A stretch of DNA of 40,288 nucleotides from Arthrobacter sp. SDTb3-6 (GCF_013376095.1 NZ_JAAMFN010000036.1:1-40288); one strand, 5' to 3'; positions 25,016-35,896 are shown, numbered from the stretch's first letter. The notes: generated by a model not told the origin, from the letters alone. Translations and numbers: made by a program.

Positions 25016-26482
25016 CTACCCCCGCCGAGTAGTCCTACCCTGCAAGATATCGTCAAAGGCGTCCCCTGGAGTATCAACTTGGATCGGCGCAGCCGCAGAG
25101 CGTCTGGCCGGTTGCGGGGATTGTTCAATTTTCGGAGCATACCCGTAATAGCTGTAGGCGTATGCATCGGGGCCCTTGACCGGCAGCCGGTTGAGGACCA
25201 CGCCAAGTAGGTCGGCATCCACCAACTCGAGGGTCGCGATTGCCTTCTCAACTTGTGGTTGTTTCGTGGCGTGGCAGCCAACCACCAGGACAACGCCTCC
25301 CACCTGCTGTGCTAGGACCGCGGCATCGGTAACTGGGAGAAGCGGGGGAGCATCGATGACCACTGCGTCAAAGGCCTGTTCGAGCCTCAGGATGAGTTGT
25401 TTCATTTCCGCCGAGCCAAGAAGTTCACTGGGATTGGGCGGGATGCGTCCTGACGTCAGCACGTGGAGTTCATTGCGTCCCCACGGCTGCATGAGATCCT
25501 TGACGTCAGCCTGGCCGATGAGCGCCGTGGTGAGCCCTGCACGACTTTCCAACCCCAAGTAAGTGGCGACCATAGGCCGGCGTAGGTCTGCATCAACGAG
25601 AGCGACAGTTTGCCCGGATTCGGCCATGGCGATGGCAAGATTGGTGGCCGTGGTGCTTTTTCCTTCGCCCGGAAGCGAGGATGTAACCAGGACTGTTTTG
25701 CTCTTGTGGCTGACATGGGCGAACTGCAAGTTGGTGCGGAGCTGCCGGAACGATTCGGCCCGCTGGCTGTGGGTTGAACCTTCGGTGACCAGTGGGCTCT
25801 TGCTGGCATCCGCGTCAAAGGCAATTCCACCCAGGACTGGTGCTTGGGTGATTTGTTGCAAGTCCCGTTCGCTTCGGACCCTTGTGTCCAGCGTGGTGCG
25901 CAGCAGGGCAGCCCCAATGCCGAGCGCCAGGCCTACGATCAGGCCCAGTGCAAGGTTGATCTTCAGGTTGGGGGACGACGGCGCTGCGGGTGCCGTCGCA
26001 GGGGTCACGACGGACAATTTTACCGGCGACGGGCCGCCGTCTGCCGGTTTTTCCAATTTATCGACAGCTGTAATGAGGCTGCTGGCAACAGCGTGGGCGA
26101 TCGCGGCGGCCTGCACCGGCGAACCGTCATCGACCGAAATGGTGATAAGGACCGTCTTCAGGTCGGAGGTGGCCTTGATCGTCTTGGAAAGCTGTTGGGG
26201 CGAAACGTCCAAGCCCAAAGTGTCGATGACAGGCTGAAGCACCGTGGGAGTGGTGGCAGTCACCACGTATGAAGAGACCCTCGCCTGTATGAACGAGTTG
26301 CCTGTCTGCAGGTCCTGCACAGAACCCGAGTTTTGGGTCGCCACAAAGAGCTGTGTCTCCGCTGTGTAGACAGGCTTGCTCAGCACAGAAAACGCCCCGC
26401 CCGCCAGAAGCCCAATCAGGCCGATCGCGACGATGGTGAGCCAATTGCGGCGCAGAATGCGTATATAGTCCTGTAATTCCAA
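25016..26482 (-). CDS. Wzz-type chain-length regulator fused to a tyrosine autokinase
   Basis: 488 residues. A membrane segment near 14-36 and another near 175-195 enclose an extracellular Wzz domain. The cytoplasmic BY-kinase follows, with Walker A SSLPGEGKST (268-277), Walker A' LVDADLRRP (295-303) and Walker B VVIDAPPLLPVTD (374-386). A tyrosine cluster (five Tyr in 441-448) near the C-terminus is the autophosphorylation site. The kinase and its transmembrane activator are in one chain, as in proteobacteria and many actinobacteria, unlike the split CapA/CapB of Firmicutes. It controls polymer length and export. It starts at TTG 26482, after AGGGGA. It is followed by an 86-base spacer to the sugar transferase gene. 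Confidence 0.92.
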   Translation of the reverse strand: MELQDYIRILRRNWLTIVAIGLIGLLAGGAFSVLSKPVYTAETQLFVATQNSGSVQDLQTGNSFIQARVSSYVVTATTPTVLQPVIDTLGLDVSPQQLSKTIKATSDLKTVLITISVDDGSPVQAAAIAHAVASSLITAVDKLEKPADGGPSPVKLSVVTPATAPAAPSSPNLKINLALGLIVGLALGIGAALLRTTLDTRVRSERDLQQITQAPVLGGIAFDADASKSPLVTEGSTHSQRAESFRQLRTNLQFAHVSHKSKTVLVTSSLPGEGKSTTATNLAIAMAESGQTVALVDADLRRPMVATYLGLESRAGLTTALIGQADVKDLMQPWGRNELHVLTSGRIPPNPSELLGSAEMKQLILRLEQAFDAVVIDAPPLLPVTDAAVLAQQVGGVVLVVGCHATKQPQVEKAIATLELVDADLLGVVLNRLPVKGPDAYAYSYYGYAPKIEQSPQPARRSAAAPIQVDTPGDAFDDILQGRTTRRG

Positions 26483-26585
26483 AAGTCGTTTCCCCTAGGT
26501 CAAGGCCGGGTTAGCCCAAATCCGGCGCATGTTCACAAGTAGACGAACTGCGGTTGGATGTTGGTCTTTAATCGTTATGGTCAGT

Positions 26586-27554
26586 CTATTCTCGGATCTG
26601 ACCGATGTTGTTGCGGTACCAGTCGACGGTGTTGCGAATACCCTCTTCCAGCGAAATGGCGGCCCGCCATCCAGCATTGGAAAGCTTGGAGACGTCCAGC
26701 AACTTCTGGGGTGTGCCATTAGGCTTGTAAGTATCCCACTCCATCTCGCCCGTGTAGCCAACTGAGTCTGCTATCAGGCTGGCAAGTTCCTTGATGGTGA
26801 CATCGGTGCCGGTGCCCACGTTAACTTGATCGGGACCGTCATAGTTTTCCAAAAGGTGCAGACATGCCGCAGCCATGTCGTCGACGTGCAAGAATTCGCG
26901 GCGTGGGTCCCCAGTGCCCCAGTTGGTTACTGAACTTGCCCCGTTCTTGACGGCCTCGTCGTAACGGCGAATCAACGCTGGTAAGACGTGAGAACCGGCA
27001 GGGGAGAAGTTATCTCCTGGTCCGTACAGGTTAGTTGGCATAGCGGAGATCCATGGCAGTCCGTATTGCCGGCGGACCGCCTGGACTTGCAGGATGCCAG
27101 CGATTTTTGCGATGGCATAGGCATCATTGGTGGGCTCAAGGTGCCCAGTGAGCAGTGAATCTTCGCGGATCGGCTGCTTGGCAAGCCGGGGATAGATGCA
27201 GGACGACCCGAGGAAAAGTAGTCGCTCCACCCCGTGCTCCCTGGCCGCGTCCATAACGTTGACCTGGATGCGCAGGTTGTCGCTGAGGAAATCAACGGGG
27301 AAGCTGTTGTTCGCTAGGATGCCTCCGACTTTGGCGGCAGCTAAAGCAACATACCGGGGTTTGGTCTCAGTGAAAAAGGCGAAGGTGGCGTCGCGATCCT
27401 TGAGGTCCAAGTCGCCGGAGGTGCGGCCTACAATGTTTGCGAACCCTTCCGCTTGGAGTTTGCGCCAGATCGCAGAACCAACAAGCCCTCGGTGGCCGGC
27501 CACATAAAATGTGGCTCCCCTGTCCAGAGGCCCTGGCGTGTAGTCGAGGACCAT
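26586..27554 (-). CDS. fcl: GDP-L-fucose synthase
   Basis: A bifunctional epimerase/reductase that makes GDP-L-fucose from the Gmd product with NADPH. 322 residues with VAGHRGLVGSAI (18-29), VGGILANN, the catalytic GSSCIYP (116-122) and YAIAK (146-150), and NLYGPGDNF. All catalytic residues of the family (Ser, Cys, Tyr, Lys) are present. The ATG at 27554 is two bases after the gmd stop, so the pair is coupled. The 103 bases between this gene and the autokinase hold nothing obvious. Confidence 0.95.
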   Translation of the reverse strand: MVLDYTPGPLDRGATFYVAGHRGLVGSAIWRKLQAEGFANIVGRTSGDLDLKDRDATFAFFTETKPRYVALAAAKVGGILANNSFPVDFLSDNLRIQVNVMDAAREHGVERLLFLGSSCIYPRLAKQPIREDSLLTGHLEPTNDAYAIAKIAGILQVQAVRRQYGLPWISAMPTNLYGPGDNFSPAGSHVLPALIRRYDEAVKNGASSVTNWGTGDPRREFLHVDDMAAACLHLLENYDGPDQVNVGTGTDVTIKELASLIADSVGYTGEMEWDTYKPNGTPQKLLDVSKLSNAGWRAAISLEEGIRNTVDWYRNNIGQIRE

Positions 27555-27556
27555 TT

Positions 27557-28585
27557 CTAAGCCTTCCAGCTTGGCAGGTCCACGTCATCTACCCAGTGGT
27601 TGCCAGCATGCTCCAGCGCCTTGATGTCAGCATCGACCATGATGCGTGCAAGTTCAGGCGTTTCCACAGTGGTTTTCCAGCCCAATTTGGCGTTGGCCTT
27701 GGACGGATCCCCGATCAGCGCGTCTACCTCGGTGGGCCGAAGGTAGCGTTCGTCGAATTTGACGTGGTCGTCCCAGTTCAGCCCGGCATGCGTAAAGGCC
27801 TCGGACAGGAAATCCTTTACGGTGTAGCCGGTGCCCGTTGCCAGCACGTAGTCCTCGGGCTCGTCCACCTGAAGCATGCGCCACATACCCTCGACATATT
27901 CTGCAGCGTAGCCCCAGTCGCGAATCGCATCCAGATTGCCCATGTAAAGCTCATCCTGTTTGCCCGCCTTGATGGCAGCGACTGCTCGGGTGATTTTCCT
28001 GGTGACAAAGGTTTCGCCGCGGCGCGGTGACTCGTGATTGAAGAGGATTCCGTTCACGGCAAACATGCCATAGGCCTCACGATAGTTCTTCGTGATCCAG
28101 TAACTATAGACTTTGGCTGCGCCATACGGAGAACGTGGGTAGAACGGCGTATCTTCACCCTGAGGCGGAGGAGTTGCACCAAACATCTCGGAAGTGGATG
28201 CCTGATAGAAGCGTGTCTTGATGCCGGACATGCGCACGGCTTCCAGGAGCCGGACGGTGCCTACCCCCGTGGTATCGGCAGTGTGCTCCGGTTCGTCAAA
28301 GGAAACCCGTACGTGGGATTGAGCCGCCAAGTTATAGACCTCATCCGGGTTGATCTGTGCCAAAAGGGTGACAAGTCGGGCTCCGTCGCTCAGATCGCCA
28401 TAGTGCAAGAAGAGGTTGGCTGACGGGTCGTGGGCGTCGACGTAGAGGTGGTCAATGCGGGCCGTGTTGAATGTAGAGGCTCGTCGTATGAGGCCGTGGA
28501 CCTCATACCCCTTTTTGAGCAAAAGCTCCGCCAGATAGGAGCCGTCCTGGCCCGTGATCCCCGTGATTAGAGCGCGCTTCGGCAA
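27557..28585 (-). CDS. gmd: GDP-mannose 4,6-dehydratase
   Basis: Converts GDP-mannose to GDP-4-dehydro-6-deoxymannose, the first step to GDP-L-fucose. 342 residues with [11 protein letters not shown] (8-18), the GDP-binding [11 protein letters not shown] (34-44), TSEMFG (131-136), YGAAK (154-158) and the [16 protein letters not shown] block. It is full length with all catalytic residues. It forms a coupled pair with fcl. The enzymes that supply GDP-mannose (ManB, ManC) are not in the window and must come from elsewhere in the genome. Confidence 0.96.
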   Translation of the reverse strand: MPKRALITGITGQDGSYLAELLLKKGYEVHGLIRRASTFNTARIDHLYVDAHDPSANLFLHYGDLSDGARLVTLLAQINPDEVYNLAAQSHVRVSFDEPEHTADTTGVGTVRLLEAVRMSGIKTRFYQASTSEMFGATPPPQGEDTPFYPRSPYGAAKVYSYWITKNYREAYGMFAVNGILFNHESPRRGETFVTRKITRAVAAIKAGKQDELYMGNLDAIRDWGYAAEYVEGMWRMLQVDEPEDYVLATGTGYTVKDFLSEAFTHAGLNWDDHVKFDERYLRPTEVDALIGDPSKANAKLGWKTTVETPELARIMVDADIKALEHAGNHWVDDVDLPSWKA

Positions 28586-28601
28586 CGCAATTCCCCCCTG
28601 C

Positions 28602-29873
28602 TTAGACGTTGTGTGAGTGACTTTGGCGGCTGGTACGAAGAGTTGATGAACGCTTAGAGGCCGCGAGCTTGGTCAACCAAGCACTGTACTCAACTATAGC
28701 TGCATGTTGGGACAGCCTATTCTCGGCGTAATCACGGCCCGCGGCTCCAAGTCTTGCAGAGTGGACGGGGTCGTCTGCCAGTCGCTCTGCAGCCCGAAGA
28801 AGATCTTTGGGAGCCGACGGATCAACACGGATGCCAGCCCCCGAGGCAGCAATTTCGCCAGCAGTAGTACTGTCTACCTCTGTGGCTGCAATGACGGGCA
28901 GACCTGTGGCGAAGTAGGAGGTCAGTTTGCTTGGGACGGCCATCTCACGCAGGCCGCTCAACTCATTGACAAGAAGGATGTCTGCCGACTGCAAGGCTTC
29001 CTGGAACCAATCATCTGGAAGGGGATCGATGAACTGAATACGCTTAATGCCCGCGGCTTGCTGTTGTACTGCGGCCCTCTGGTTGCCATCGCCCAGAAGC
29101 ACGAAGCGTACGCGAGAACCTTGTGATTCAGCCAGGCGGGCGGCCTTAACCACGTTCCCAAGTCCCTGTTTGACTCCGATGTTGCCAGCATGCAAAACAA
29201 TGACATCATCGTCAGCCCAGCCGAGCCGGCGGCGAGAAGCATTCCGATCAACAGGCCCTTCCGGAGCTAGATGTGTCCAGTTGCGTATGGTGCTGATGTG
29301 ACTGCGTGGAACTCCGAGCTCAGACGCGATGTATTCCCCGAACCTGTTGTGAATGACCGTCACTTTCGTGGCAGATCTCAGGACAAAGCCTTCGATCTTC
29401 TTCATGAGCATTCCCGAAATGGATCCTGCTGCACCCGTCTCTTCAAGACCACGGCTATAAATGTCTTGAACCCAAATTCCAGTGGAAGGTTTCGCTAGGC
29501 CAAATCTTGCACGAATTATTGCAAGTGCAGTGGCGAAAAGTGCAGGACTTACAATTAGTACTGCGTCGGGATGGTGCCATTTAGCGAATAAAAGGCGGAT
29601 TCCGAAGCTCAACTCTAGATGCATGCGCTGAGCATGACTTACAGTTTTCGGTATAAAGTGTCGCAGCCGCTTGACCTGCACGCCATTGATCAATTCAGAC
29701 CGCGACCAGCCGCTGTAGCCCTTAGCAAGCTTCCACTCAGGGTAATGAGGGTAGCCTGTGAGCACAGTAACTTCATGTCCGTCTCCCGCCAAGAGTTCCG
29801 CGAGACGGGAGGTATAGGGTGCGATGCCGGTGGGCTCTGGTGCGTAATTAATGCCCATTATCGTGAGTTTCAA
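28602..29873 (-). CDS. GT4 glycosyltransferase (WcaI-like)
   Basis: A 423-residue GT-B fold enzyme. The N-terminus [28 protein letters not shown] and the segment [15 protein letters not shown] are typical of the WcaI branch used in colanic-acid-like polymers, fitting the neighbouring gmd-fcl pair. The C-terminal half has [18 protein letters not shown] and GLPVIAATE, the nucleotide-sugar-binding part. The start is TTG at 29873, with a poor ribosome-binding site. Base composition is still host-like over most of the gene but falls toward its 5' end. The donor sugar is unknown. Fucose transfer is possible only by context. Confidence 0.88.
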   Translation of the reverse strand: MKLTIMGINYAPEPTGIAPYTSRLAELLAGDGHEVTVLTGYPHYPEWKLAKGYSGWSRSELINGVQVKRLRHFIPKTVSHAQRMHLELSFGIRLLFAKWHHPDAVLIVSPALFATALAIIRARFGLAKPSTGIWVQDIYSRGLEETGAAGSISGMLMKKIEGFVLRSATKVTVIHNRFGEYIASELGVPRSHISTIRNWTHLAPEGPVDRNASRRRLGWADDDVIVLHAGNIGVKQGLGNVVKAARLAESQGSRVRFVLLGDGNQRAAVQQQAAGIKRIQFIDPLPDDWFQEALQSADILLVNELSGLREMAVPSKLTSYFATGLPVIAATEVDSTTAGEIAASGAGIRVDPSAPKDLLRAAERLADDPVHSARLGAAGRDYAENRLSQHAAIVEYSAWLTKLAASKRSSTLRTSRQSHSHNV

Positions 29874-29913
29874 ACAATCGATCTTTCGTCTTACGGATGA
29901 ATTTCATTAGCTA

Positions 29914-31020
29914 CTAGGACAACATTTTGGATATTCCCGTCGTGAAATTTTGGACCATATTCGCCAAAGTTGGGTATATCGGGCAGCCCTCATTAGGAAA
30001 TTTCTTCGTCCCGCCGTTAACTGACTTCATAATCAAGTGTGCGTAGGCTGGAATGGTATTTTCGCTCGTATATAGCGTTGAACCTTCTGTCAAATACTCA
30101 CTCTCCGGAGCATGATAAGGCCAGTTGGTCGACAGGATGGGAAGACCTAAAAGGAGCGATTCAACAGCCACTAGTCCGATGCGCCCTGGGATGACTATGG
30201 CTGCAGATACATGTCCCATTAGGGCCTTCGCTTCATCATCGACATATCCTAGCATTTTACACTGCCCTCTTTTGACAGCGTCATTTAATAGATGTTCTTG
30301 GTCGCCGCGTCCTCCGACAAGTAAAGTAATTGAGGGATCCTCAATCCAAAGCTTATCGAGAACGTTGCATAGAAATTTTATTCTCTTACTTTCGTCTAAT
30401 GCTCCGATGTAGGAAATGTTATGTTCGTTTGGTATATCATATTTGCCCCGGAAATCTTTCACTTTTGAATCAGTCAACGATTTTCGAGCAATTTCAAGGG
30501 AATCGGTGTTCACCGAATTCATAACAGTCGTTATTTTGTTGGATTTAATTCCAGAGGCAACTGCAAATCTTGCACCGCCGGGAGTGTAGGCGAATATTTG
30601 ATCTGCTCGTTCCATTAACCAGCGTTCAGCGGCAATATCGATACGATTTGGAGCATTAACATAAGACTTAACATGTCCCCAAAGGCCGACGCGACGACTA
30701 TGTCTATTCGCGCCCATTAGTGCCCGGTATGAATCGATGCAGGTTCCTTGGAGCGGCAATATGACGCCGTCTGATTTCTTCCAAGATTTATGAGAACCTC
30801 CAAGGATTAGACTTTTTCCAACCGCGTCTATTCTGTATTCAGGAACCCTTGTAATCCACTTTGCATCTGCCGAGTCGCTTCGTTTAGAAAGACTCCTTGG
30901 CGGAGTAGATGCCGCCACTGTCAGCTCTATTTCCTGCATTTCAAGAGTTGCGCTTAGTGCCTCAAAAAAAGGTATTCGGTAACTTGGAACGTATTGTTGG
31001 ACTATAACGATGTTGCGCAT
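29914..31020 (-). CDS. GT-B glycosyltransferase, AT-rich
   Basis: 368 residues. The N-terminus MRNIVIVQQYVPSYRIPFFEAL and the C-terminal block AAIVIPGRIGLVAVESLLLGLPILS indicate a GT4-like enzyme, with an EX7E-type region reduced to RIGLVAVE. The middle has GALDESKRIKFLCNVLDKL, the usual start of the second Rossmann domain. The donor is unknown. Codon use is clearly AT-richer than in gmd-fcl, with many A/T third positions, so it was probably acquired with the neighbouring gene. ATG 31020 lies six bases after the upstream transferase gene. Confidence 0.82.
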   Translation of the reverse strand: MRNIVIVQQYVPSYRIPFFEALSATLEMQEIELTVAASTPPRSLSKRSDSADAKWITRVPEYRIDAVGKSLILGGSHKSWKKSDGVILPLQGTCIDSYRALMGANRHSRRVGLWGHVKSYVNAPNRIDIAAERWLMERADQIFAYTPGGARFAVASGIKSNKITTVMNSVNTDSLEIARKSLTDSKVKDFRGKYDIPNEHNISYIGALDESKRIKFLCNVLDKLWIEDPSITLLVGGRGDQEHLLNDAVKRGQCKMLGYVDDEAKALMGHVSAAIVIPGRIGLVAVESLLLGLPILSTNWPYHAPESEYLTEGSTLYTSENTIPAYAHLIMKSVNGGTKKFPNEGCPIYPTLANMVQNFTTGISKMLS

Positions 31021-31026
31021 ACTGCA

Positions 31027-32172
31027 CTACTCCCGCTTGATCTGATCATATATCATATATAACTTTTCGCTGACCGAATCGAGACTAAACTTGTCTCGTA
31101 TCGTGTCCATGGCCCTCCTAGATGCTTGGACGTATGTTTCCCGGGAGGAAAGAAGCTTAGCAACACCAACGGCCAAAGATTCAACACTGTCATCCTCGAC
31201 AACTATTCCGGATCCTGAGTTCGCTATTTCTTCGGACAGACCACACGATCTCGTGACGACCACGGGGATTGAAAGAGCCATGGCTTCCAGAACGGACATA
31301 GGAAATGCATCTCTGAAGGAAGGAAGAACGAAGATGGAACTAGATGCCATTCGAGCATGTGTGAGTTCCGGGGCCAAGGGGCCCTCCCACTTTATATATT
31401 CCTGTGCTCGGGCCGCATTTATGGATCGTTGGATTTTCGGACCTTCGCCTTCGTCTGGTCCAACTAGGGTGAATGAAACTTGTGGAAATTTTGAATTAAG
31501 TCTTATTGCCATTTCGACAAAGTTCAATGCGCGCTTTTGTGCATCAAGTCGCGAGAGGAACATAACTTCTTTATTTATTTCATCAAAATTAGTTAATGGA
31601 GTGGGGCTCGATAGTGCCACTCCATTACGAAGTTCTTGGAGTCGTAGATTTTGTCCAGCAACGTCAATAATGAATTGTTTTTCACGTGCATTGAGATAGA
31701 AAACCCGAGAAGCGTCGCGGATTGCGGATTTTGTCCATAAAGCATCTACGGGCTTAGATAATATTTTTTTGGACGGGTCTATCATTCCGTGAGTTTGAAC
31801 CACGTAGGGAATATTTAATTTGCGGACAATCTGGGCAGCTAATAGTGTAAGGAGGTCACGGGCTAAATGTATATGTACGACGTCATAGTATTTCGCATTT
31901 TTGGCCACCCATAGTAGAAGGGGGAGTGAGGTTATGCCAGCAAACCCGGTTTTAGGGATTACCGTTCGGGCCCGAAATAGCTTGACATGTATGCCGTCAT
32001 ATGTTTCAGGGACATTTTTTCCGTAGCCCATTGTTCCAGCTACGAGAGTTACATCGTTCCCTAGCTGGGATAATGACTTTACCTGGCCGACAGCAACCCT
32101 AACGGGACCACCATATGCTCCCGTAGGGGTTATCAGGGAGACAATGTGAAGTATGCGCACCGGTGCTCTCAT
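31027..32172 (-). CDS. GT4 glycosyltransferase, AT-rich
   Basis: 381 residues from ATG 32172, where the protein begins MRAPVRILHIVSLITPTGAYGGPVRVA, the normal first strand and Gly-rich loop of GT4 enzymes. The second domain shows VMFLSRLDAQKRALNFVEMA, then the catalytic EX7E region in FRDAFPMSVLEAMALSIPVV. The frame is open to 32274, but the extra 34 residues are not family-like. No good ribosome-binding site precedes either start. It is the first gene of the minus-strand run after an IS1380 relic, so its original promoter may have been replaced by insertion. Confidence 0.85.
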   Translation of the reverse strand: MRAPVRILHIVSLITPTGAYGGPVRVAVGQVKSLSQLGNDVTLVAGTMGYGKNVPETYDGIHVKLFRARTVIPKTGFAGITSLPLLLWVAKNAKYYDVVHIHLARDLLTLLAAQIVRKLNIPYVVQTHGMIDPSKKILSKPVDALWTKSAIRDASRVFYLNAREKQFIIDVAGQNLRLQELRNGVALSSPTPLTNFDEINKEVMFLSRLDAQKRALNFVEMAIRLNSKFPQVSFTLVGPDEGEGPKIQRSINAARAQEYIKWEGPLAPELTHARMASSSIFVLPSFRDAFPMSVLEAMALSIPVVVTRSCGLSEEIANSGSGIVVEDDSVESLAVGVAKLLSSRETYVQASRRAMDTIRDKFSLDSVSEKLYMIYDQIKRE

Positions 32173-32274
32173 TTTCGCTTTAAAGGTATCTTCGTAATTC
32201 TTCGTGTCGCTAATGAAGATTAATCTTATTATGCGACTTTTTAATAAATATTGAGTGCATAGCCTTCCCTGCAT

Positions 32275-32689
32275 GCCCTTAGACCTCGATTGGTACTATT
32301 TTATGCTTCGGAGTGGCAGGTTAGCTAGGCTGACTATCAGTAAATCATGAAATAACGTAAATAGCATATTTTTGTTGAGCTTCTGGCGGTGCGACCTATG
32401 TCCTCTGGGCCAACTCTTCCGGGCTCTCAGGGTCGGGGACAGGAATTTATTACTGAAATCGATCTGACGAAGTCGTCTCGGTGGGGCCATTTATTTGGCT
32501 CTGTGCCTGGTTCGAGTTCGAGCCGCGATCGTTCGTGAGGCGGCTTCTGCTGGATCGGGGCCGTCAGTCTGCCAGATGGTTCTGATTGTGGCATGTGGAT
32601 GCTAAATTGGGCTCGCTGTACGGGTGGAGGGCTGTGGCGACGAGTCGACGCTGGCCACGGTGGCTGAGGTGTTTTCTGGGTAAGTGCCG
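32275..32689. other. Gap between the glycosyltransferase gene and the IS1380 relic
   Basis: No gene is visible. The left part (to about 32440) is AT-rich like the glycosyltransferases and may contain their promoter. The right part is GC-rich and is probably the non-coding end of the insertion element, but I could not find its terminal inverted repeat. Confidence 0.35.
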
Positions 32690-34080
32690 TCGGGCGACTG
32701 TGCGGCTTTGGCGGGGTTAGGGCGGAAAGGCGTTTCATGTCTTGGAGCAACGGTTTTCGTTGCTGTGCTGTCTCGGCCAGGTGCGAAGTCGTTTGGCGAG
32801 CGGGTCTGGAGGTTTTCCCACCGTTGTCGAACAGCCTAGCCCGGAGCTTCTTATGTTCCCCGCGCGTGGGCTCGCGTCCCGGTGAAGCCAATCATCTGGA
32901 TCCAGTCCATGATCTCGGCGGCCAGCATTGCTACATGACACCATTGCTCGTTGCTGGCGAAAGCATGGACGACAGGTTCGCCGGGCCGGTGTTTTTGGCA
33001 TGGCGGGGCTAGCATCAGACCATGCCCGGAGTCGGGGACGAACCGCCAAGATGGCCAGCTGGACCTTGGTTTCGTTGGTAACGATGGTCGCTTAGCGATA
33101 CCCGTCGATGCCGGTGTCCGCACAGGCCTAGCGAGGGGCGGGACTTCCTTGCCGAGGATTACGCACATCGCGTCCGGCCAGGAGGAGCGGTCCGACATCC
33201 CGGACATAACGGCTACCCAGGCACTGTCGCGCTTGAATCCATCGCTGTCATGCGCCATGTTCCAGCCTTTCTTCGGCACGGGAAGCAAGACCTCGGGCCC
33301 GGCGCCGTGGATCGCGACCCCACGGAGCGGGAGAACTTGCTGAGCTTGGTCGTGAGCGAGTCAAGAATCCCACGCATGCTGCTGGCAGAGTCGATGCGGA
33401 TCATAATTCTCCGCCCCGACCGGCATCTCATCGGCAGCTGCTTCACGGAGTCTTTGAAGAGCTGGAGGTGCTCACTTACGGTGTTGGAGCCGGCGTTGCC
33501 GGACCGCATCAGAGTCGCCAAAGTATCCTCGAAACCCAGGAGACTGTGGTCGATGAAGGAGCACAAGAGTGAATGCTGGAGGCTTTCTTTCACTTCGGCC
33601 GGGCGTCCTCCTACTTACCAGTGATAATTCACCAATCCCGCATCGACGTCTATGACCAGCGGGGTCGCAGCGCTGACGCCGTGCAAGGGCGAATCTATCA
33701 CGGCCTGCGCCCACATATGCGGCCGCGCGGTAGCCGGTGACGTGTTGATCGTGGCCAACGCCTTGGGAGTCTGCACCCGTGACAGTGCCGTGAACACCCG
33801 GTTGATCGTCGGGTTCGTGGCCAGGGGCATTACACCCCGGAGTGTTGCGGAGCCGGTCAGCGTCGGAAACAGCGTACCCGCCCGTGGCCAACGCGAGCGC
33901 CAGATCGGTCAGGAACATAAAAGGGCTATGGGTGGCGAACGGCTTGCCTCACGGCTCAACAACTGCGGCAAACCCGCCGTGATGCCTGAGGTCTTAGCCA
34001 TCAACGTCAAGATCGTCCACCCTGCCACGACACCACCCCGTCACGAGTCGGATCAACTCGGACCGACGGACAAGAGCCGG
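32690..34080 (-). pseudogene. Degenerate IS1380-family transposase
   Basis: Family blocks appear on the minus strand in order but in different frames. From the N-terminal side these are DLALALATGGYAVSDADRLR (ends near 33850), PTINRVFTALSRV then GVSAATPLVIDVDAGLVNYH (to 33615), HSLLGFEDTLATLMRSGNAGSN (near 33530), RSSWPDAMCVILGKEVPPLAR (near 33170), and KKLRARLFDNGGK with RLSALTPPKP at the C-terminus (to about 32690). In intact IS1380 proteins the VIDVDAT block carries a catalytic Asp; here Thr has become Gly. Several frameshifts and stops make it inactive. The exact limits are approximate. It is high in GC, unlike the AT-rich polymer genes on both sides. Confidence 0.72.
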
Positions 34081-34365
34081 TACAGTGGTTGACTGTAAGA
34101 TGCTCCCGATGTGTCATGGAAATGCGGAGTGCTAACTCCATTTTTCTTGAGCGGCACCTTTCAGGCTTTCAAGACGCGTCTACGTAACACCCCATGAAAC
34201 ACCGAGCCTAGCGGCCAAGCACCCGTTTATCTCATATTTTCGGACGCCAGCCCTAGTGTGAGACTTTAGAGTGACTCTTCCGAAGCTTATGAACTCTGTG
34301 GTCCGCCTGAATCTACTGAGTCGGTAGACTTGAACTGTTTGTCACTCAATCGAGGTAGGGTATCC

Positions 34366-35772
34366 ATGCGACAACGAGCAGAATCTAGTCCCCTAACGGC
34401 GATAATTCTTGTCGTTTCTTTGGGCGGATTTGTACCCATTTGGCTAACCACGACAACGGACAATGGCCTCGATAACGTTTCTGCCTGGTTGCACGTCCTA
34501 ATAATGGGCATAGTTGGCATACGTTTTTCTTGGGTCGTTAGCGGCAGGACCCGTCGCCTTTATGAAATGATATTCTGGCTTTTCACATACATATTCATGG
34601 GAATGGCTCCGTACGTACAACAACGGCTTGGAATCGAACCGAGCACGACCCTAAACCTTGATTCAAATTTCTACGATGCTGCGGCCATTATGGTTCTAAT
34701 TGGATCATTTGCTGTAATGTTGGGAAGTCATTTTGGAATACACAAAAAGATACTTGTCGCGTCGATTCCGAGAGTGATCAGTCAAGCCCGAGCCAATATA
34801 CTCTCGATTGGCGCGATATTTTTATTTCTATACGTCGGTTTAAAAATCGGGTTCGGATCATTTTTCTTAAACCGAAGCGATTATGTACTCGCCCGTATGA
34901 GTGCGTGGCCGGACAGTTCGATTACTGCGATGGTCACCGGTGGATTGAACATGAGTCTGCTCGTGGCGGTAGTAGCACAAATACAGCTTCGGAAAAACTA
35001 CAAAGCACTGGGAACTCCTGCTCCTCGATTTTTGCCCGCAATCACCACGCTGGCGTTATTTATAGCTGTCAATCCTTTCAATAGTCCAAGATACGTGTTT
35101 GGTACAGTTATCCTCGCGATCTTCGCAACGTTGGGCGCATCCGCAACCCTGATTCGATATAGGATATTTTCCGCCTCAGCTATTGTAGGAATGGTTTTAG
35201 TGTTTCCTCTCGCGGATGCATTCAGGAGGAGCTCTACGGCAAATATCCGAGATCAGGGACCAATTATGGCATTAACATCCGGCGATTTTGATGCCTTTGC
35301 GCAAATAGTTAACACTTTGGATTTTGTTTCTTCCAACGGAATTCTTTGGGGGCGACAGTTTATCGGCGTAATTCTATTCTGGATGCCGAGGAGCTTTTGG
35401 CCCGAAAAACCTATTGATACGGGGACTGTTCTGGCCGAATACAAAGGGTATGCCTATCAAAATTTATCCTCCCCCATTTGGTCGGAACTTTTTATTAATG
35501 GCGGTTGGGTTGCTCTAGTAATTGGGATGTTTTTAATTGGATATTACCTTCGTCGCTTGGATCAAAAAACGGAAATAGCCCTTGTATCTTCAGCTGGACT
35601 TCCTATACTCGCTTCTATATTGCCTTTTTATCTCCTGATTATATTAAGGGGTTCATTACTAAATGCGGCATCTTATTTTCTAGTAATTATTTTGTGCTCG
35701 TGGTTTGTCACACGGAAGGCCGTTTTGATTGAATCTTTGCGGCCGTTCGCGATCTCTCGAGCACCGAGATAA
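34366..35772 (+). CDS. Wzy-like repeat-unit polymerase
   Basis: 468 residues with about 10-12 hydrophobic segments and a long extracytoplasmic loop (about residues 280-375, including SSNGILWGRQFIGVILFWMPRSFWPEKP, then SPIWSELFINGGW). This pattern, with GRQF..WMPRSFWP.KP, is the one seen in oligosaccharide repeat-unit polymerases. It would join lipid-linked repeats outside the membrane. ATG 34366 has GAGGTAGGG upstream; an earlier in-frame start at 34330 lacks one. It is the only polymer gene on the plus strand, is AT-rich, and is flanked by IS1380 and ISL3 relics. Flippases lack the large loop and have more segments, so polymerase is the better call. Confidence 0.8.
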   Translation: MRQRAESSPLTAIILVVSLGGFVPIWLTTTTDNGLDNVSAWLHVLIMGIVGIRFSWVVSGRTRRLYEMIFWLFTYIFMGMAPYVQQRLGIEPSTTLNLDSNFYDAAAIMVLIGSFAVMLGSHFGIHKKILVASIPRVISQARANILSIGAIFLFLYVGLKIGFGSFFLNRSDYVLARMSAWPDSSITAMVTGGLNMSLLVAVVAQIQLRKNYKALGTPAPRFLPAITTLALFIAVNPFNSPRYVFGTVILAIFATLGASATLIRYRIFSASAIVGMVLVFPLADAFRRSSTANIRDQGPIMALTSGDFDAFAQIVNTLDFVSSNGILWGRQFIGVILFWMPRSFWPEKPIDTGTVLAEYKGYAYQNLSSPIWSELFINGGWVALVIGMFLIGYYLRRLDQKTEIALVSSAGLPILASILPFYLLIILRGSLLNAASYFLVIILCSWFVTRKAVLIESLRPFAISRAPR

Positions 35773-35896
35773 GTGCCCCTTCAGATTAATTTTTAAATCA
35801 ACCACGTTGTCACAGGTGACAGGAACCGGATATTTCCTCGAACAGTTGCAACGGTCGTGGGGCCCTTCGTCTCTAAACGTGTTTGGCTGTTTTAGT

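Noticed and set aside
35808-35823. TGTCAC-AG-GTGACA palindrome after the wzy stop as a terminator
   Set aside because: A two-base loop is too tight and no T-run follows. It may be a protein-binding palindrome or chance.
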